Positions 1 to 6,681 of a stretch of DNA of 10,607 nucleotides are shown here, piece by piece; within the stretch, counting starts at the first letter, position 1, and each line of letters opens with the position of its first letter. Origin of the DNA: Bacteroidota bacterium. Lineage in GTDB: Bacteria; Bacteroidota; Bacteroidia; UKL13-3. The stretch lies in the NCBI GenBank assembly GCA_947462865.1, contig CANHRW010000051.1, forward strand, positions 1-10,607, in the 5' to 3' direction. The position numbers and the translations under genes were made by a program. The notes below the pieces were generated by a model. It was not told the origin of the DNA. It ran no database searches and worked only from the letters and a program-made list of their open reading frames with translations.

Positions 1-433
1 AGCAGATTGGGATTGGTATATTTTTATGAAAAACTAAAAAATACCTTAATCGTAGGTATGATCCCTCAACTGTTCTTGTAATTTTAAAGGTGCATAAAGC
101 TTAGGTTTTGTCTATTTTTTATTCGCTATTCACTTTCAAAAGCAGTATTGTTCAACTGTAAGTCTATAAGAAACCAAAGACAATAGCTTTTTTGATTTAC
201 AGAAAATATTTCAATGGTTGTTAGATTGACTATGAATTAGTATACCGATAGCATTCGGAACAGGTTCGAGCCTAATTATTGATTGATAAGTGTTGAGGGC
301 CGATATGAGATTTTTTACAACAAAGGTGCATGAAACAGTCTATCCCATATTCAGAGAATAAATAATCTTGAATACAAATCAATTCGAATTGAAGATGGTT
401 AAAACTATTGTACGTATCACCTGTTTAACAATT
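1..433. other. Left-edge region without a supportable gene
   Basis: AT-rich DNA with frequent stops on both strands. Two short frames are open at the left edge on the plus strand, ending at TAA 79-81 and TAA 35-37. Either could be the tail of a gene outside the window, but both are too short to choose between. A small inverted repeat, ATACCT at 41-46 and AGGTAT at 54-59, is not followed by a T run. The box TAATCTTG at 363-370 is one base off the Bacteroidota -7 consensus TAnnTTTG and may serve the SOUL-family gene downstream. No tRNA or other RNA gene is visible. Confidence 0.5.
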
Positions 434-1021
434 ATGAAAATACTAATTATTATTATTTTATTCGTAGTAGCTACAGCCCAATTTTTTATATCAAGAAGCA
501 CGCAACAAACAGAACAACTCAGTTACATTGTCATTAAAAAATATGACAAATTTGAAATAAGAAAATATGCCCCAGCCTTGTTTTCGAGTGTAAAACTCAA
601 CAAGAAAGGTTATAAAGAAAGCGCTAGTGAAGGTTTTCGCATATTGGCTGGGTATATTTTTGGGGCTAATGAAACTAACGAGAAAATTGCTATGACTTCA
701 CCTGTAATGATGGAATTAGGAGACAGTTCTAAAATGCTATTTATGGTTCCCAAAAATTACAATTTAAAAAATTTACCCAACCCTAATAATAACAAGATAG
801 TTTTCGAAAAACAGGAAGAAAAAATCATTGCTGCCATCAGCTTTGATGGATGGGCAAATGATGAAAAGATTGAAAAATATACGTCTATCTTAAAAGATGA
901 ATTGGTGAAAGAAAAATTAAATTTCATCGATAAATTTACTTTTCTAGGTTACAACCCTCCCTATGAAGTGATGAATAGACGCAATGAAATTGTGGTTGAA
1001 TTAATTGACTATAAATATTAA
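434..1021 (+). CDS. SOUL family heme-binding-like protein, membrane-anchored or exported
   Basis: A protein of 195 residues when started at ATG 434. It opens with a hydrophobic stretch (MKILIIIILFVVATAQFF), which acts as a signal or anchor segment, followed by a SOUL/HBP-type domain. Family hallmarks seen are Y-x-VIKKYDKFEIRKY near the start of the domain, GF-RILAGYIFGAN, KIAMTSPVMMEL, and the closing YNPPYEV-MNRRNEIVVEL. SOUL/HBP proteins were first described as binders of heme or tetrapyrroles. In bacteria the role is mostly unproven, so heme binding is family knowledge and not shown here. The start is uncertain: the frame also offers ATG 395 and TTG 368. I prefer 434 because it gives a normal leader and the usual family length. 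It stands alone, convergent with the acetyltransferase downstream. Confidence 0.85.
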   Translation: MKILIIIILFVVATAQFFISRSTQQTEQLSYIVIKKYDKFEIRKYAPALFSSVKLNKKGYKESASEGFRILAGYIFGANETNEKIAMTSPVMMELGDSSKMLFMVPKNYNLKNLPNPNNNKIVFEKQEEKIIAAISFDGWANDEKIEKYTSILKDELVKEKLNFIDKFTFLGYNPPYEVMNRRNEIVVELIDYKY

Positions 1022-1196
1022 AATAACAAAAATCTGTCAACTGTATTAAAAAATTGATTTTAAGAGATTTGATTAGTCAAACTTTGAGGCAAAACTTCAT
1101 CTAATTCCAATAAGTGGACAATGTACATGTGCAATAGTTTGGCATGGAGTCGAACATGATCCCATTTAAAGGCTCATTTGAATTCGCAATTGATGT

Positions 1197-1712
1197 TTAC
1201 AATTCCTTCAAAAACCAATAATCTGTTTGGGGTGTTGAACCCAAGGGAAAATCATTTTCAACACCAGAGTTAACAAAACCATGTTTTTCATAAAAACCTC
1301 TGGCTCTAAAATTGTATTCCCAAACAGATAAATACATTACTTGGGCACCTTGTTGTCGGGCAAAATCAAGGGCAAATTGCATCAATTCATTGGCTACACC
1401 TGTTCCATGAAATTCCTTTAACACATACAAGCGAACTAGCTCTATGTATGGCTGATGTTGGTATGCCTCTATAGGACAAGTATGTTTTGCGTTGATACGC
1501 ATATAGCCTTTTGTGGTTCCGTTTTCTTCAAAGAAAAAAAAGTGATCTGTTTCATCAAGCAATTCAGCTGCCACTTGATCTGAATTGAAATACAATTCCA
1601 AAACTACTTGCATATCAGCTTTGCTACAGGTATTGCCAAAGGTATCGTCAAAGGTTTTTCTGCCTATGTTTTGTAATAAAGCAACATCCCTCAAATTGCC
1701 GCGTCGTATCAT
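1197..1712 (-). CDS. GNAT N-acetyltransferase, PaiA (polyamine acetyltransferase)-like
   Basis: A cytoplasmic acetyl-CoA-dependent N-acetyltransferase of 171 residues from ATG 1712. Visible GNAT parts are the N-terminal strand and helix IRRGNLRDVALLQNIGRKTF; the family-typical DDTFG; a mid-domain FFFFEENGTTKGYMRIN strand pair; the acetyl-CoA loop EFHGTGVANELM around residues 100-111; VMYLSVWEYNFRARGFYEKHGF at about 125-146 (motif B); and a closing PQTDYWFLKEL. This order and the VWE...A-x-x-FY-x-x-GF plus QTD ending closely recall Bacillus PaiA, a spermidine/spermine acetyltransferase. The substrate here is an inference. The frame extends to ATG 1748, but 1712 begins the conserved domain directly and follows a TAnnTTTG box by 4 bases. 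It is convergent with the SOUL gene and divergent from the YD-repeat lipoprotein. Confidence 0.85.
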   Translation of the reverse strand: MIRRGNLRDVALLQNIGRKTFDDTFGNTCSKADMQVVLELYFNSDQVAAELLDETDHFFFFEENGTTKGYMRINAKHTCPIEAYQHQPYIELVRLYVLKEFHGTGVANELMQFALDFARQQGAQVMYLSVWEYNFRARGFYEKHGFVNSGVENDFPLGSTPQTDYWFLKEL

Positions 1713-1716
1713 TGAA

Positions 1717-1724
1717 CAAATGTA
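1717..1724 (-). promoter_or_regulatory. Candidate -7 promoter box TACATTTG of the acetyltransferase
   Basis: Exact match to the Bacteroidota -7 consensus TAnnTTTG on the minus strand, ending 4 bases before ATG 1712. Transcription from it would begin at or next to the start codon, giving a leaderless mRNA. No TTG -33 element is present at the usual 17-23 base distance upstream, which lowers confidence. Confidence 0.4.
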
Positions 1725-2103
1725 TGAAATTTCGAAATGGCTTAGCATGTATCAATTTCTTTTATCTAAATCATCATGAATAAATGAATATTAAAATGTC
1801 CAAAGATGAATTTTTAGCTATAGGATATCAGTCAGGGCCATAAGTAGCGTATTTTATTTTTTTTGAAATGGAGCATTAAATAAAGTTCATTTCACTTTAA
1901 GGCTTTTAAATTGGCTTTTGATGACAATCAATCAAACGTTTACTTCAATACATCACAGGTAAATACTTCCATGCCACCTCATAGGGCTGATTTAGTAAAT
2001 GTTGTTTGTTCTAAAAAAGATGAAATTCTAATCTAAATTTAATCCATCTATTTTTTTTATTGGTAAAGCTATTTTATTTTGTAAAACCAAAAATGAAGAA
2101 TTT
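1725..2103. other. Divergent intergenic region with possible gene remnants
   Basis: A gap of nearly 400 bp between the acetyltransferase and the YD-repeat lipoprotein, with T-rich tracts near 1853-1864 and 2050-2058. It holds no intact gene. Two coding-like scraps are visible. On the plus strand ATG 1796 opens a 15-codon frame reading MSKDEFLAIGYQSGP before TAA at 1841-1843. On the minus strand, between about 2010 and 1940, one frame reads LLNQPYEVAWKY and the neighbouring frame reads MEVFTCDVLK to a stop at 1940-1942, as a frameshifted gene end might. These may be remnants of a lost gene or chance. Confidence 0.3.
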
Positions 2104-2925
2104 ATGAATAACGTAACAACCAAAATTTCATTTGTGAAATCAATCACTGCCTTGTTTTTAACTGTTTCCATTTTAAGTGCTTGTAAAAAAGAAGAAACTA
2201 CAAGTTCTACCAATGTTTCAATCAGCGCCCCTAATTGTTTGGTTTCATCCTTTACTGGTTCTTACAATGGCAATTTCAAATATGATGATTCAAGACGAAT
2301 TATCGAAACAAGTAGCAATAACGACTCTTCCAAAACAACATATTCATACCAAGGAAATAAAATGATCGAGTCATCTAACTACATATCAAGTGACAGCCAA
2401 GTATACAATATGGTAACCACTCATTATTTGAATGCATCTGGTTTTATACAAAAATCTGTTCAAACACCAACACCAAAAGAACCAAACAATACATATGAAA
2501 CTGAATACCACTACAACGCTGAGGGTTATTTACTCAGAGAAATTCAAACATCAGGCTACAAATCTCCATTTGACTCTGTTGTTATGAACTATTACAGTGG
2601 AAAAAGTTATACTTATGAAAATGGAAATCAATCAAAAGTATACTCTTTAAAGTTTGATGATACTGGAAAAGTAACTGACAGTTCATTGACTCAAGCAACC
2701 ATTTATGATTTGAGTTTACCAGGTAAAATTGAAGGCTTTTCAGCATGGATTAGTCGTAAAGGAAAAGCAAACAAAAATGAAATCAAATCAATAGAATATT
2801 TTGAAGGTGATAAAAGCGAAATCGAAACACATACCTATACGTTCGATGCAAATGGCAACCCAACATCTGTTAAAATGACCGGTTCTTCCAATGCATTAAT
2901 TAATATTACCTGGATATGCAAGTAG
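2104..2925 (+). CDS. YD-repeat-like lipoprotein of unknown function
   Basis: A surface or periplasmic lipoprotein of 273 residues. The leader (positively charged start, hydrophobic SITALFLTVSIL) ends in a canonical lipobox LSAC with Cys27 as the predicted lipidated residue, followed by KKEE. The mature part is Ser/Thr/Asn/Tyr-rich and carries degenerate YD-type (RHS-like) beta repeats: FKYDDSRRIIETS at about 58-70, YHYNAEGYLLREIQTSG at about 135-151, LKFDDTGKVTDSS at about 182-194, and YTFDANGNPTSVKMTG at about 245-260. Such lipoproteins are common in Bacteroidota and usually have no assigned role; unlike true RHS toxins there is no C-terminal toxin domain, and the chain ends soon after the last repeat. 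No clear Shine-Dalgarno site precedes the ATG. It is transcribed alone or together with the thioesterase-like gene 73 bp downstream. Confidence 0.75.
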   Translation: MNNVTTKISFVKSITALFLTVSILSACKKEETTSSTNVSISAPNCLVSSFTGSYNGNFKYDDSRRIIETSSNNDSSKTTYSYQGNKMIESSNYISSDSQVYNMVTTHYLNASGFIQKSVQTPTPKEPNNTYETEYHYNAEGYLLREIQTSGYKSPFDSVVMNYYSGKSYTYENGNQSKVYSLKFDDTGKVTDSSLTQATIYDLSLPGKIEGFSAWISRKGKANKNEIKSIEYFEGDKSEIETHTYTFDANGNPTSVKMTGSSNALINITWICK

Positions 2926-2987
2926 GTAATTTCGCTAGACAATAAATGTATTATCAAGATTTACACATGTATTCATACTGAATTGTG

Positions 2988-2995
2988 TAAGTTTG
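2988..2995 (+). promoter_or_regulatory. Candidate -7 promoter box TAAGTTTG of the thioesterase-like gene
   Basis: Exact match to TAnnTTTG, ending 3 bases before ATG 2999, which again predicts a transcript starting at or beside the start codon. No TTG is found at the proper distance upstream. If it works, this gene has its own promoter and is not simply read through from the lipoprotein upstream. Confidence 0.4.
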
Positions 2996-2998
2996 AAT

Positions 2999-3412
2999 AT
3001 GAATTTGACTTCAATTCCGTTTGCTCAAATGATTCGTCTTCAAGAAGGCGAAGGTGACTACCTGTTTTGTTTACCAGCACATCAAGACTATACCAACCAT
3101 TTGGGTACTGTGGCTGCAGCCGCACAATTTTCTTTGGCTGAATTTGCTTCGGGCCAATGGCTACTCAATACTTTTCCAGATATGGCAGAACAAGTTGTTC
3201 CTATGTTGCGCAATTCTCAAGTAAAATTCAATCAAGCCACAACTGGAAGCATCTATGCAAAAGTGAATGTTAGCAAAGAAACTGAACTACAAGTAGCGTT
3301 AGAATTGAAACAACTCAAACGAAGTAAATGTACTATTCCTGTAAAAGTAATGAACGATCAAGGACATGTAGTGATGACAGGTCATTTTGAGTGGATACTC
3401 ATGATGAAATAA
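2999..3412 (+). CDS. Hotdog-fold thioesterase-like protein (DUF4442/PaaI-type)
   Basis: A cytoplasmic protein of 137 residues, the usual length of a single hotdog domain. The signature is the central-helix segment NHLGTVAAAAQFSLAEFASG (residues about 34-53 from ATG 2999): an Asn-His-x-Gly-Thr-Val turn leading into the long helix with Glu, as in DUF4442 and PaaI-like thioesterases. Beta strands follow (VVPMLRNSQVKFNQAT, IYAKVNVS, KCTIPVKVMNDQGHVVMTGHFEWIL), which is the normal hotdog ending. The family hydrolyses acyl-CoA or related thioesters; the substrate cannot be told from sequence. The frame could begin at TTG 2993, but ATG 2999 is the better start because TTG 2993 would lie inside the TAAGTTTG box. 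Confidence 0.75.
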   Translation: MNLTSIPFAQMIRLQEGEGDYLFCLPAHQDYTNHLGTVAAAAQFSLAEFASGQWLLNTFPDMAEQVVPMLRNSQVKFNQATTGSIYAKVNVSKETELQVALELKQLKRSKCTIPVKVMNDQGHVVMTGHFEWILMMK

Positions 3413-3475
3413 AAAGTTGTATTTAGTACATTGATGGTCGATTCTATTTAGATTCATTAAAAAAAACAATTCGAA

Positions 3476-3820
3476 ATGAAAAAACTAATTTTAGCTCTTA
3501 CAATCCTTCTCTTTCAAATTGCGTGTCATACAAAAACTGATGTTCCTCATTACACAGTAATCAATGCTGTTGATTTATATACTGGAAAAGGTAAATGCGG
3601 AGAGATCCTCATCCCTTCAATATCTAGGGAGACCAAACCAAACGAAAGAGATCGTATATTGAGAGACATTCTCAAAAAAGAAGGATGGGTCATTATTTCA
3701 GCCTATGCAAGCATGGAAGCCTACAATGAAAAAAGCTGTGCAACATTGCCCATGCGCGCTAAGGCATTCAAGGAAGGTTATATTGGAAAAATAGACGAAA
3801 ATGGCACTTTTTCAGACTAA
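3476..3820 (+). CDS. Small predicted lipoprotein, function unknown
   Basis: A protein of 114 residues with a short charged start (MKK), a hydrophobic core LILALTILLFQIA and Cys17 as the likely lipidation site. The lipobox is atypical, QIAC with Gln at -3 where Leu is usual. The mature part holds only two more cysteines (41 and 88), too few data to call a disulphide. It contains LYTGKGKCGEILIP and a charged segment RETKPNERDRILRDILKKEGW that should form a helix followed by a strand WVIISAYAS. I do not recognise the family. It lies 63 bp after the thioesterase-like gene and converges on the VGIGTTTP protein. No promoter box of the TAnnTTTG type is seen just upstream. Confidence 0.65.
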   Translation: MKKLILALTILLFQIACHTKTDVPHYTVINAVDLYTGKGKCGEILIPSISRETKPNERDRILRDILKKEGWVIISAYASMEAYNEKSCATLPMRAKAFKEGYIGKIDENGTFSD

Positions 3821-3887
3821 TTAATGCGCAGCTAAAGTTCGTATGATTTAATTCAAAATAGATTGGGGACAAGCTTCAAATTACAAT

Positions 3888-4547
3888 TTAGATGATTCTC
3901 TCTATGGTAATTAAATTGTTGATGTAACTACTGCCAAAAATGACACTGATTCTCCAAGCAATAGCGTTTGCTGGGTCCATAATGGTCCAGGTATCAATAA
4001 ATCCACCTGTGAAGAAATTCAATCCCGCATTTAAATAGGTAGGCGTAGTAGTAATGGTAAGTTTGTTATTATCTGCTATGGTAGTTGCATAGGCCCCACC
4101 TGCTACAAATACATCACTGCCATACACACTGTAAGTTCCAGAAACAGTTGAAACTTGCAAAGAGGCATTGCCTGTGGCTGCTACCCTTACTTTTAAATTA
4201 CCTAGAGTTACATCTACTCCCCTATTAACAAATGCGGATGCTTTTGTACTATTGCTTTCAGCCAATTTTACCCAAGCAGCTCCATTCCAAAAATAATATC
4301 CTGGTGCAACATCATAAGGAGAACTTCCTGCCAATGCCGTATTGTACACCAACAAGCCTGTAGCGGGTGTAGTTACTGGAGCAGCAGAATTGCTTGCTGT
4401 CAGCGCAACACGAGGAGGCAAAAAACCTTTTGAAGAGCTCTTCACTTCTAACATAGAAGAGGCATCAGGAGTGGTAGTACCAATGCCCACTTGGGCAAAT
4501 GCAGCATTAGAAAAAACTAAAGTAAAAATCAACAGAAAGTGTTTCAT
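3888..4547 (-). CDS. Secreted surface protein with VGIGTTTP/GFLPPR motif
   Basis: A protein of 219 residues from ATG 4547. Signal peptide MKHFLLIFTLVFSNAAFA is cleaved before QVGIG. The mature start VGIGTTTPDASSMLEVKS followed by SKGFLPPRVAL is a hallmark of a very common Bacteroidota class of exported proteins, often tail-fibre- or adhesin-like. GLLVYNT and APGYYFWNGAAWVKL, also typical, come next. The C-terminal half (about 100-219) is Ser/Thr/Gly/Ala-rich beta structure and ends in NLITIERII; it has no S74 peptidase domain, coiled coil or por sorting domain. The frame extends to ATG 4586, but 4547 gives the intact signal peptide and lies downstream of a -7 box at 4588-4595. A binding partner cannot be inferred. 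Confidence 0.75.
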   Translation of the reverse strand: MKHFLLIFTLVFSNAAFAQVGIGTTTPDASSMLEVKSSSKGFLPPRVALTASNSAAPVTTPATGLLVYNTALAGSSPYDVAPGYYFWNGAAWVKLAESNSTKASAFVNRGVDVTLGNLKVRVAATGNASLQVSTVSGTYSVYGSDVFVAGGAYATTIADNNKLTITTTPTYLNAGLNFFTGGFIDTWTIMDPANAIAWRISVIFGSSYINNLITIERII

Positions 4548-4587
4548 TGATAGTTGTTGAATATGTAAAAATTCCAATTGATACATT

Positions 4588-4595
4588 CAAAGATA
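4588..4595 (-). promoter_or_regulatory. Candidate -7 promoter box TATCTTTG of the VGIGTTTP protein gene
   Basis: Exact match to TAnnTTTG on the minus strand, 40 bases before ATG 4547, so the transcript would have a leader of about 35 bases. It overlaps the upstream ATG 4586 region and so favours 4547 as the start. No good TTG -33 element is visible. Confidence 0.4.
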
Positions 4596-4672
4596 TCAAT
4601 TACACATGAATAAACTTAGAATCTAAAACAATGTATGCTATGTTTACTGCTTTCTTTTATTCATATTGATTT

Positions 4673-4852
4673 ATGAAAGTTGACCGCCCAAAAAACAAAG
4701 GAAATGGCATTGCAATTGGAGCTAGTATAGGGGTTGCATTGGGGTTTGCACTGGGATTAAGAAACAACAACACCTCCCAAATGATTGCCTTGTGTTTGTG
4801 TATGGGAACTGTATTGGGAGCTATGATTGACTTTTGGAACAGAAAAAACTGA
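4673..4852 (+). CDS. Small glycine-zipper membrane protein (59 residues)
   Basis: A short gene, easy to miss, from ATG 4673 to TGA 4850-4852. A basic start MKVDRPKNKGNG leads into a first hydrophobic segment IAIGASIGVALGFALGL (residues about 13-29) with glycines spaced every four residues, a classic GxxxG glycine zipper. A polar turn RNNNTSQ follows, then a second hydrophobic segment MIALCLCMGTVLGAMIDFW (about 37-55), and a basic tail NRKN. The layout fits a hairpin of two helices in the inner membrane, with the positive ends on the cytoplasmic side. Similar tiny GxxxG proteins are frequent in bacterial genomes and have no settled role. It is divergent from the VGIGTTTP gene; TATGTTTA at 4639-4646 is one base off a -7 box. 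Frame openness, topology and the zipper all support it as real; expression is unproven. Confidence 0.65.
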   Translation: MKVDRPKNKGNGIAIGASIGVALGFALGLRNNNTSQMIALCLCMGTVLGAMIDFWNRKN

Positions 4853-4965
4853 TTTGATTCATTACAGATTTGAATCAGAACCAATCATTTGTTTGACCAT
4901 AAATGAATCTTATTCTACAAAATCAATATTCTACTTTAATTCATAGAGATGCCCTATTCACCTGT

Positions 4966-4973
4966 TAAATTTG
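4966..4973 (+). promoter_or_regulatory. Candidate -7 promoter box TAAATTTG of the barrel monooxygenase-like gene
   Basis: Exact match to TAnnTTTG ending 4 bases before ATG 4978. Like the boxes at 2988-2995 and 1717-1724 it predicts transcription starting at the ATG. No TTG at the standard -33 spacing. Confidence 0.4.
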
Positions 4974-4977
4974 ATCC

Positions 4978-5331
4978 ATGTATATTTCTATAACCGGACT
5001 TAAACCAAGAGGCCTAATTGGCTTTTTACGGTTTTGGACCTTGGCAATTCCTTCTTTTAAACAAGCTCAAAAAGCCGATGGAATTGTATCCTGCCAAGTG
5101 AAACATATTCAAGGCTATCAATGTACTTTAACTGCGTGGGAAAGTAGAGATCAGATGTTAGCCTTCATGCGAAGTGGCGTTCATATCAAAGCCATGAAAG
5201 TATTCCATCAAATTGCTACAGGTAGCACATTTGGATACCATTCAGCTACCATTCCATCTTGGGAGCTGGCTTTTTCTCTATTACAAGAAAAGGGTAAAGT
5301 TCATGAAGCTTCATCAAAAGATGTGAATTAA
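4978..5331 (+). CDS. Dimeric alpha/beta-barrel monooxygenase-like protein (DUF3291/ABM-like)
   Basis: A cytoplasmic protein of 117 residues without signal peptide. The start MYISITGLKPRGLIGFLRFW, the central YQCTLTAWESRDQMLAFMRS (about 47-66), and HIKAMKVFHQIATGSTFGY (about 69-87) with the following IPSWELAF match a conserved family of small ferredoxin-like proteins annotated as monooxygenase-like. In this fold a strand-helix-strand repeat forms a dimeric barrel; the TAWES strand and the helix with MLAFMRSG are the core. Related barrels include antibiotic-biosynthesis monooxygenases and heme-degrading enzymes, but no catalytic or metal site can be assigned with confidence here. It is a single gene, 69 bp upstream of the lipoprotein gene at 5401. 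Confidence 0.65.
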   Translation: MYISITGLKPRGLIGFLRFWTLAIPSFKQAQKADGIVSCQVKHIQGYQCTLTAWESRDQMLAFMRSGVHIKAMKVFHQIATGSTFGYHSATIPSWELAFSLLQEKGKVHEASSKDVN

Positions 5332-5400
5332 ACCTTTCCAATATTTTATTTTTTCTTTGAAAAAATTAATACATTAGATTGTATTTCAATTTATTAAGTC

Positions 5401-6294
5401 ATGAAGAAAACAATATTCACATTATTCGTTTGTGTTTTAATACACTTTCAATGTAAAAAAGCACAAGATGCGCTTAGCAGTATAAAAAATAAAATCATTG
5501 ATGGTTACTGGGCAGATATAAACGGATTAAAATTAGACATTAAAAATAATGAATCTAAGGTATTGGATTATGGCAGTTCTCAACTTAAAAATTACTCAAA
5601 CTACTTTAACAAAAATTCGACACCCTATATTAAAAATATCACAAGAACCTCTGAAAATTCATGGTCTGCAGATATAGTAGTTAGAAAATACGATGGGAAT
5701 GAATGTATAGGCATCAGTTATGAGAAAATAAATATTACACTCTCTGACAGCAACAATAGTCAAAGCTTAAAACTATCAAAGTCCGATTTTGGAGCTACGC
5801 TTTTTACCAAACTGCCCGCAAGCTATAAACCCCCTGTTGTGAATTCTGCATGTGACACCAGTTCAAAGGTTTATCAAAACAGCAACAACACATTAGAAAT
5901 TTACGATTTAGGCATTAGCAAATTTAACAATATAGAGGTGAGAAGTTTTTACCGTAAACCAACCTATGGAGCTGGATGTAATTATATCTTTCAAACATAC
6001 AATACTGAGTATCCGAAGGGAACTGTAGGTGCAGCTGAAACAGAAATCATATTCGGCGACAGACCATCTGTTAACAAAGTCTACAATGTAATAGATATGA
6101 AAAATAAAATGTTTAGGTTAGAAAGTGATGAAGTCGGAATAAAATATTTGAATAACTTTTACAGTACAGGAGTAGAGGGAGAGAAACTTTATGTTTCTTC
6201 CGAAGGAGGTAAGGTGAAAATGAAAGCAGACACTATCCTAACTAAAAATTTAAGTTATAATTCAAAAATTACCATCGATTTAGAAGGTTACTAA
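5401..6294 (+). CDS. Predicted lipoprotein or exported protein, function unknown
   Basis: A protein of 297 residues. The leader MKKTIFTLFVCVLIHFQ is followed by Cys18-Lys-Lys, a layout typical of Bacteroidota lipoproteins, although the residues before the cysteine (HFQ) are a poor lipobox. After it comes DGYWADINGLKLDIKNNESKVLDYGSS at about 34-60, which reads like the opening strands of a lipocalin- or META-like beta barrel. An Asn/Ser/Lys-rich beta-rich middle follows, then a domain from about 150 on with two further cysteines (DTSSK preceded by AC, and GAGCNYIF). The end is SYNSKITIDLEGY. I do not recognise the family. The stop codon is 1 bp from the stop of the convergent gene on the other strand, so the two share a 3' end region. 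Confidence 0.65.
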   Translation: MKKTIFTLFVCVLIHFQCKKAQDALSSIKNKIIDGYWADINGLKLDIKNNESKVLDYGSSQLKNYSNYFNKNSTPYIKNITRTSENSWSADIVVRKYDGNECIGISYEKINITLSDSNNSQSLKLSKSDFGATLFTKLPASYKPPVVNSACDTSSKVYQNSNNTLEIYDLGISKFNNIEVRSFYRKPTYGAGCNYIFQTYNTEYPKGTVGAAETEIIFGDRPSVNKVYNVIDMKNKMFRLESDEVGIKYLNNFYSTGVEGEKLYVSSEGGKVKMKADTILTKNLSYNSKITIDLEGY

Positions 6295-6295
6295 A

Positions 6296-6628
6296 TTACA
6301 ACTCATGTTGGTTAAAAAGTTGCACCTCGGCAATACTGCTATGGTAATACTTGTACCACTTTTTAATGCCCAATTTTTTGGCCTTGATGTGCTCAGGATT
6401 TGACGCCCAATGACGAACAGCATCCATATTTTGCCAATAACTGATGAAAGAGCCTCTGCCATTGTGCTTGAAACTTTCATAGCCTAAAAAACCTGGTGAT
6501 TGCTTGGCCAATTCCAAGGTTAATTCATCGTATTCTGCATATCCTTCTAACTGATCTGACAAATAGTAGTTAAAAATAGATGCTATGTAGGGTGCTGATG
6601 GAACTTGTTCGTTTTGCCAATTGATCAT
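6296..6628 (-). CDS. Antibiotic-biosynthesis-monooxygenase (ABM) domain protein, YqjZ-like
   Basis: A cytoplasmic protein of 110 residues with one dimeric ferredoxin-like ABM domain. Seen in order: strand YIASIFNYYL (about 14-23), helix GYAEYDELTLELAKQSPGFLGYESF (about 29-53), strand GRGSFISYWQNMDAVRHWASNPEHIKAKKLGIKKWY (about 58-92), and a closing strand SIAEVQLF. The SYW-(x4)-A-(x2)-W-x-x-NPEH-x-x-AK-x-LG-x-x-KWY pattern is the hallmark of Bacillus YqjZ-type relatives, mostly of unknown substrate. Some ABM proteins oxidise quinones or heme, but many have no proven activity. ATG 6628 is the only sensible start. It is convergent with the lipoprotein upstream and divergent from the serine hydrolase. 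It is distant in sequence from the barrel protein at 4978-5331. Confidence 0.8.
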   Translation of the reverse strand: MINWQNEQVPSAPYIASIFNYYLSDQLEGYAEYDELTLELAKQSPGFLGYESFKHNGRGSFISYWQNMDAVRHWASNPEHIKAKKLGIKKWYKYYHSSIAEVQLFNQHEL

Positions 6629-6673
6629 GGTTTTAAATTTTGAGTAATTTAATTTTTTAGCACTAAAATCGGT

Positions 6674-6681
6674 TAAATTTG
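6674..6681 (+). promoter_or_regulatory. Candidate -7 promoter box TAAATTTG upstream of the serine hydrolase
   Basis: Exact match to TAnnTTTG, 100 bases before ATG 6782, so the leader would be about 95 bases long. It is followed by the 14-bp palindrome AATTAAATTTAATT at 6686-6699, which would sit at or just after the transcription start and could be an operator; the palindrome is all A/T and may be chance. No good TTG -33 element is seen. Confidence 0.3.

Noticed and set aside
1..81. Two short frames open at the left edge on the plus strand (ending at 37 and 81)
   Set aside because: Both are too short and neither reads like a known C-terminus, so I cannot tell which, if any, is the end of a real gene.
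252..280. CAGGTTCGAGCC, resembling a tRNA T-loop
   Set aside because: The T stem closes with only three pairs and the loop is one base short; no D arm, anticodon arm or acceptor stem is present around it.
86..331. Direct repeat AAAGGTGCAT at 86-95 and 322-331
   Set aside because: Ten bases repeated in a few hundred bases of AT-rich DNA is compatible with chance, and nothing else is shared around the copies.
1141..1165. Minus-strand CATGTTCGACTCCATG, resembling a tRNA T-loop
   Set aside because: Only four pairs around an 8-base loop, with no other tRNA arms and no matching acceptor stem.
4657..4884. Minus-strand frame of 75 codons opposite the small glycine-zipper gene
   Set aside because: Its translation has no coherent domain or leader and the plus strand gives a far better protein; it is a shadow.
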